Shown here: positions 13,679 through 17,697 of the stretch, one piece after another
How positions within the stretch are numbered: the stretch's first letter is position 1
Layout: every line of letters begins with the position of its first letter
DNA from: Sulfurimonas sp.
GTDB lineage: Bacteria > Campylobacterota > Campylobacteria > Campylobacterales > Sulfurimonadaceae
Direction of reading: 5' to 3'
Assembly (NCBI GenBank): GCA_012963655.1
Contig: DTVI01000368.1
Location: forward strand, 1 to 17,697
Length of the DNA stretch: 17,697 bases
The notes under the pieces: generated by a model
The model's database searches: none
What the model was told of the DNA's origin: nothing
The model's input: the letters and a program-made list of their open reading frames with translations, nothing else
Made by a program: the position numbers and the translations under genes

Positions 13679-14479
13679 ATGGTTTTATTTGCAGGTCCTT
13701 GTGTTATTGAGAGTGAAGAAATTATTATGAAGATTGCTCAATCTTTAAAACCTTATCATGAAAATCCAGATATTGATTTTTATTTTAAAGCGAGTTTTGA
13801 CAAGGCAAATAGAACCTCTTTAGAGAGTTTTAGAGGTCCAGGTCTTGAAGAAGGTATGCGTATTTTACAAAAGGTAAAAGATACCTTTGGCTATAAAATA
13901 GTAACAGATATTCATGAATCTTCTCAGGTTGAGGCTGTATCAAAGGTAGTAGATGTTCTTCAAATTCCTGCTTTCTTATGTAGACAAACTGATTTACTTG
14001 TAGCAGCGGCAAAAACCGACTGTATCATCAACATAAAAAAAGGTCAGTTCTTAGCTCCTGCTGATATGCAATATCCTGTTTTAAAAGTTTTAAATACAAG
14101 AGGATGTACTGAAGCCTCTTATGAAAACTCTTTAAAGCATAAGGTATTCTTGTGTGAGCGTGGTTCTACCTTTGGATATGGAAATATTGTGGTTGATATG
14201 CGTTCTTTAGTTATTATGAAAAACTTTGCACCTGTTATCTTTGATGCAACACATTCTGTTCAAATGCCAGGGGCGGCAAATGGAAAAACGGGAGGAGACT
14301 CTTCAATGGTTCCTTTTCTTGCTAAAGCAGCAGCAGCGGTTGGTGTAGATGGCTTCTTTTTTGAAACACATTTTGATCCTAGTATTGCCCTTTCTGATGG
14401 CCCAAATATGGTAAAGCTTGATGAGCTAGAAGGCCTGGTAAAGAAGCTTCAGAAAATTAAAGAGATCTCTGAGGTATAA
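13679..14479 (+). CDS. kdsA: 3-deoxy-8-phosphooctulonate (KDO-8-P) synthase, metal-dependent type
   Basis: Cytoplasmic enzyme that condenses phosphoenolpyruvate with arabinose 5-phosphate to make KDO-8-phosphate, precursor of the inner core of lipopolysaccharide. 266 aa, family length. AGPCVIES (5-12) opens the barrel, KASFDKANRTS is at 37-47 and FRGPG at 51-55. The metal ligands of the metallo-class are all present: C8, H192 (DATHSVQ), E229 (FETHFDP) and D240; the H-E and E-D spacings (37 and 11) match those of the Aquifex enzyme as I recall it. The E. coli enzyme has Asn instead of this Cys and needs no metal. ATG is preceded by AGGA at seven bases. First gene of kdsA-ribH-nusB, an arrangement known from Campylobacter and Helicobacter. 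Confidence 0.96.
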   Translation: MVLFAGPCVIESEEIIMKIAQSLKPYHENPDIDFYFKASFDKANRTSLESFRGPGLEEGMRILQKVKDTFGYKIVTDIHESSQVEAVSKVVDVLQIPAFLCRQTDLLVAAAKTDCIINIKKGQFLAPADMQYPVLKVLNTRGCTEASYENSLKHKVFLCERGSTFGYGNIVVDMRSLVIMKNFAPVIFDATHSVQMPGAANGKTGGDSSMVPFLAKAAAAVGVDGFFFETHFDPSIALSDGPNMVKLDELEGLVKKLQKIKEISEV

Positions 14480-14535
14480 TCACCTTAATTAAGTTAAATA
14501 ATTTTAAATAAAAATAGAAGTTAAAAAGGAAAAAT

Positions 14536-15006
14536 ATGAATATTGTTGAAGGTAAATTACAAGTTCAAGTTGGTAGAAAAGTTGCTATTATTAATGGCCG
14601 TTTTAACCATATAATTACAGACCGTTTAGTTGAAGGTGCAGAAGATGCATACGTACGTCATGGTGGAAATACTGAAGATTTAGACCTTATCTTAGTTCCA
14701 GGTGCTTTTGAAGTGCCTTTGGCCTTAGAAAAAGCATTAGCTTCAGGTAAGTATGACGCGGTATGTTGTTTAGGCGCAGTTATTCGTGGAGCAACACCTC
14801 ATTTTGATTATATTTCTGCTGAAGCAACTAAGGGTGTGGCTTCGGTTGCACTAAAGTATGGAAAACCTGTAGCCTTTGGTGTACTAACGGTTGATACGAT
14901 TGAACAAGCTATTGAAAGAGCTGGTTCAAAGGCGGGTAATAAAGGTGGAGAAGCTATGGTCACAGTAATTGAAATGCTAAACCTTTATACAGAGATGGGT
15001 AAATAA
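14536..15006 (+). CDS. ribH: 6,7-dimethyl-8-ribityllumazine synthase
   Basis: Penultimate enzyme of riboflavin synthesis: joins 5-amino-6-ribitylaminouracil with 3,4-dihydroxy-2-butanone 4-phosphate to give lumazine, usually as a 60-mer or pentamer in the cytoplasm. 156 aa, normal length. Substrate-binding GRFN (21-24), PGAFEVP (55-61), the catalytic-His motif GATPHFDYI (85-93, H89), GVLTVDTIEQAIERAG (115-130) and NKGGEA (135-140) are all present. ATG is preceded by AAGGA. It lies 56 bases after kdsA; that AT-rich gap holds no riboswitch-like or terminator-like structure. Its TAA shares one base with the nusB ATG. Confidence 0.97.
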   Translation: MNIVEGKLQVQVGRKVAIINGRFNHIITDRLVEGAEDAYVRHGGNTEDLDLILVPGAFEVPLALEKALASGKYDAVCCLGAVIRGATPHFDYISAEATKGVASVALKYGKPVAFGVLTVDTIEQAIERAGSKAGNKGGEAMVTVIEMLNLYTEMGK

Positions 15007-15404
15007 TGGCAACACGTCACCACGCTAGAATGGCGGTAGTAAGCCTTTTATACGCTTATGATTTAGGTAACCAAAGTATTACTGATTATTCAGATGAAAT
15101 CTTAGAAGAAAAAAAGATTCGTAACAAGCAAAAAGACTTTGCTATGGACCTTTTTAGAGGTGTTATGGATAATCTTGAAGCAATTGATGCAAAAATCATT
15201 GAAAACCTTACAGATTGGGATTTTGATAGACTTGGTTCAATTGAAAGAGCAATTCTTCGTTTAGGCGGATATGAGATCATGTATGGTGAGCTTGATACAG
15301 CTGTTATTATTAATGAGGCTATTGAAATTACTAAGGCATTTGGAACAGAACAGTCTCCAAAGTTTATTAATGGTGTCTTAGACGCTATCTCAAAGTCAAA
15401 GTAG
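15006..15404 (+). CDS. nusB: Transcription antitermination protein NusB
   Basis: All-helical RNA-binding factor that with NusE (S10) binds boxA in rRNA leaders and supports rRNA antitermination. 132 aa, typical. Family landmarks: RHHARMAVVSLLYAYD (4-19), DFAMDLFRGV helix, LTDWDFDRLGSIERAILRLGGYEI (68-91) and VIINEAIEITKAFGTEQSPKFINGVLDAI (100-128). The ATG overlaps the ribH stop by one base (TAATG), so translation is coupled. A pairing of ribH and nusB is widespread in bacteria. The next start codon comes five bases after its stop. Confidence 0.97.
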   Translation: MATRHHARMAVVSLLYAYDLGNQSITDYSDEILEEKKIRNKQKDFAMDLFRGVMDNLEAIDAKIIENLTDWDFDRLGSIERAILRLGGYEIMYGELDTAVIINEAIEITKAFGTEQSPKFINGVLDAISKSK

Positions 15405-15409
15405 TAGTC

Positions 15410-17697
15410 ATGAAAACCCTTTTGTTTTCTTTAATTTTTAGCCTATCTTTATTTGCCTCAAATGAGTGTATCTCTTGTCATAAGGGAATAGAAGATATTC
15501 GCGATAGAAACTCTTTAATGATGCAAGAGATTTTGATGGTGGCTGAAAATGCAGGGCATAAGGGAAATGATTGTATTGTGTGTCATGGTGGAAATCCAAA
15601 AACAAAGAACAAGGTCCGAGCGCATTCAGGCACTGTAAAGTACTTTTTAAGTCATAAAGGCCCAAAAGAGTATTATCCAGCTCCTGCAAGTCCATGGATT
15701 AATGAACATACCTGTGGCATGTGTCATGAAGAACAAGTGGGTGCTCAAGCCAACTCTTTGATGCAAACAGAACAGGGTAAGATTCAAGGGACACTTTGGG
15801 GATTTGGTGGTAAAAACGGGTATAAACATGATATCGGTAATTACGCAGCAAAAAATCCTGAAGACCCCCATAAACGTTTAGGTTCACAGGCTTATAGAGA
15901 ATATATGCAAGAATTGTCTGAAAAAGAACCGAATGTTTTTCCTAAGGAAATGAAAACACTTCCTAAGGCGCCTACTGCTGAAGAAGTTGAAAAAGATCCA
16001 ACCCTAGCGGTTTATACTTACCTACGTCAAGACTGTCTTCGTTGTCATACTGGCTCAAAGGGCAGACAAAAGCGTGGAGACTTTAGGGGAATAGGCTGTG
16101 CATCATGTCATATACCTTATTCTAATGCGGGTCTTTACGAAGGTGCTGATAAGTCTATCTCTAAAAAGCCAGGGCATCTATTAGTACACTCTATTCAATC
16201 TTCTCGTGATGTTAAGGTAAAGGTACATGATGTTGAATATTCAGGAGTTCCTGTTGAAACATGTACAACCTGTCATAACCGTGGAAAGCGTATTGGTGTT
16301 TCATACCAAGGTTTAATGGAAAGTGCTTATAACGCTACATGGGATGAAGATGGAAACGGTCAGCCAAAGCTTCATACCAAACGTTATTTGCATATGAAGT
16401 CAGATGTACATTTCCAAAAAGGGATGTTATGTCAGGATTGTCATACTTCAAATGAACTACATGGAGATGGATTTTTATCAGGAACAACACTGGCCCCAGT
16501 TGAGATAGAGTGTCAAGATTGTCATGGTACCACTAAGGCTTACCCTTGGGAACTTCCTTTAGGTTATTCGGATGAATATGCGACTAAACATAAAGAAGGT
16601 AAGGACCGTGGTGTTAGTATGAGCATGGCGGAGTATCTTAAAAAAGGTACCGTGTATGAGGCTAAAGAAGGTTATTTACTAACAGCGCGTGGAAATCCTT
16701 TAACTAATGTTGTTAAAAAAGGAAATCATGTAACGGTTCACTTGGCTTCAGGTAAAGATATAGAACTTAGCCCACTTAAAGCATTAAAAGAAGAAAAAAA
16801 GCTTTCACAAGCGGCTCTTGTTGCTATGGATGGGATTGCAGCTCATAATGATAAGTTAGAATGTTATACCTGTCACGCAACATGGGCACCTCAATGTTAT
16901 GGTTGTCATATTAAGATTGATTATTCCCAGAAAAAACAAAATGTTGACTGGCTTGCTGCTTCACATGACCATGATGTACATGGGGCAACGGGTGGAATGA
17001 AAAAGAGTCTTAAAGAATACCTTGTTGATGGTAAGGTAACAGAAACACGTTCATACCTTCGTTGGGAAAATCCTCCTTTGTCACAAAATGGGGAAGGGCG
17101 AATCAGCCCTACGGTTCCAGGTTGTCAAACTACTATTACCGTTATTGGTAAAGATGGAAAAGCACTTTTACAAAATCATATTTTTAAGATACCAAATGTA
17201 GAAGGTGCAGGAGAAGAGGGTCAAAAAGCTTTAGATATGTCACCTATTCAACCCCATACTATTCAAAAAGAATCACGTACATGTGAGTCTTGTCATACTA
17301 GCGCTAAGGCCTTAGGTCTTGGTGTAGATGGGGGTAAAACTTCAGGTGATCCTTCTAAGGTGACTATTGTTGATTTAATGACAGCAGATGGAAGAGTTCT
17401 TCCTCATGGTATTGATGAACAAATTCCGGCTATACCAAATTTAGATCATGATTATTCACGTTTTGTGGATGAAAATGGCACCCAACTTCAAACGGTTGGA
17501 CATCATTGGAAATTATCAGGTCCCTTAAGTAAAGAACAAAGTGACGCTATTGACAGACGAGGTGTGTGTTTGTCTTGTCATATTAATATACCAGAAGGTG
17601 ATTTAGCGGTTTCAGCTATGGTTCATGCTTCGCAGATGGTCGGTATTAAGATTGATAAGGAAGCCCATGGATCTATCTTAAATAAGGTAGTTCGTTT
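15410..17697 (+). CDS. Multiheme c-type cytochrome, at least 12 hemes (3' truncated)
   Basis: An open frame from ATG 15410 runs 762 codons to the window edge without a stop. It begins with a Sec signal peptide (KTLLFSLIFSLSLFA, cleavage about residue 17), so it is periplasmic or surface-exposed. Twelve CXXCH heme sites start at C20, 55, 102, 209, 230, 285, 341, 368, 485, 496, 625 and 720. Numerous spare His residues can be distal ligands. Segments such as ECYTCHATWAPQCYGCH and SRTCESCHTSAKALGLG look like a respiratory multiheme family, but I cannot assign a substrate; it is not a plain octaheme HAO or pentaheme NrfA. C571 is outside any heme motif. It starts five bases after nusB with no good Shine-Dalgarno site, so it is probably read from the kdsA operon or through coupling. 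Confidence 0.9.
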   Translation, partial: MKTLLFSLIFSLSLFASNECISCHKGIEDIRDRNSLMMQEILMVAENAGHKGNDCIVCHGGNPKTKNKVRAHSGTVKYFLSHKGPKEYYPAPASPWINEHTCGMCHEEQVGAQANSLMQTEQGKIQGTLWGFGGKNGYKHDIGNYAAKNPEDPHKRLGSQAYREYMQELSEKEPNVFPKEMKTLPKAPTAEEVEKDPTLAVYTYLRQDCLRCHTGSKGRQKRGDFRGIGCASCHIPYSNAGLYEGADKSISKKPGHLLVHSIQSSRDVKVKVHDVEYSGVPVETCTTCHNRGKRIGVSYQGLMESAYNATWDEDGNGQPKLHTKRYLHMKSDVHFQKGMLCQDCHTSNELHGDGFLSGTTLAPVEIECQDCHGTTKAYPWELPLGYSDEYATKHKEGKDRGVSMSMAEYLKKGTVYEAKEGYLLTARGNPLTNVVKKGNHVTVHLASGKDIELSPLKALKEEKKLSQAALVAMDGIAAHNDKLECYTCHATWAPQCYGCHIKIDYSQKKQNVDWLAASHDHDVHGATGGMKKSLKEYLVDGKVTETRSYLRWENPPLSQNGEGRISPTVPGCQTTITVIGKDGKALLQNHIFKIPNVEGAGEEGQKALDMSPIQPHTIQKESRTCESCHTSAKALGLGVDGGKTSGDPSKVTIVDLMTADGRVLPHGIDEQIPAIPNLDHDYSRFVDENGTQLQTVGHHWKLSGPLSKEQSDAIDRRGVCLSCHINIPEGDLAVSAMVHASQMVGIKIDKEAHGSILNKVVR

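Noticed and set aside
14480..14535. FMN riboswitch upstream of ribH
   Set aside because: The gap is 56 AT-rich bases with no conserved RFN element, and ribH is mid-operon.
15438..15887. Several minus-strand open frames under the cytochrome start
   Set aside because: They are antisense to a coding frame with a signal peptide and CXXCH motifs, and none has its own signals.

Overview
The window is AT-rich, gene-dense bacterial chromosome. The run kdsA-ribH-nusB, the tandem LPP20-family lipoproteins, a HemJ-type protoporphyrinogen oxidase in divergent arrangement with trpS, and the many isolated TATAAT -10 boxes without clear -35 elements all point to a free-living member of the Campylobacterota (Epsilonproteobacteria; Sulfurimonas/Sulfurovum/Arcobacter-like). 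A multiheme cytochrome with at least 12 CXXCH motifs at the right edge fits a respiratory, metabolically versatile lifestyle. The assignment rests on gene content and style, not on a database match.

Layout. 1-2127 (+): the 3' part of a GGDEF-EAL protein, then argF two bases later. 2248-3611 (-): a small Cys-rich conserved-looking protein and trpS, separated by about 190 bp holding two diverged copies of a ~35-bp element exactly 110 bp apart. 3686-4189 (+): hemJ, divergent from trpS. 4258-4396: two tandem ~70-bp GC-richer repeat units, the second overlapping the end of der. 4382-6025 (-): der. 6070-6412 (-): a broken remnant of an MltC-like lytic transglycosylase. 6593-7660 (-): two LPP20-type lipoproteins. 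7801-8904 (-): an MscS-type channel, divergent from 8969-9918 (+), a phosphoribosyltransferase plus a two-helix membrane protein. 9915-10823 (-): AEC-family permease. 10876-11877 (+): unknown polytopic membrane protein. 11874-12635 (-): membrane-anchored TerB/J-domain protein. 12709-13596 (+): EamA-family transporter, divergent from the J-domain gene across a symmetric -10 element. 13679 to the end (+): kdsA, ribH, nusB and the truncated multiheme cytochrome c, packed tightly after a promoter whose predicted transcript begins with a 40-bp hairpin.

How the genes work together. Most genes are housekeeping: arginine synthesis, tRNA charging, ribosome assembly, LPS Kdo synthesis, riboflavin, heme, transcription antitermination. 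Envelope genes (LPP20 lipoproteins, MscS, DjlA-like, transglycosylase remnant) cluster in the middle. I see no phage, insertion sequence, CRISPR array, tRNA or rRNA gene, and no clear new multi-gene system. The points most worth a second look are the der-proximal 70-bp repeats, the transglycosylase remnant, the 110-bp-spaced repeat pair around the small Cys-rich gene, the kdsA leader hairpin, and the 12-heme cytochrome directly behind nusB.
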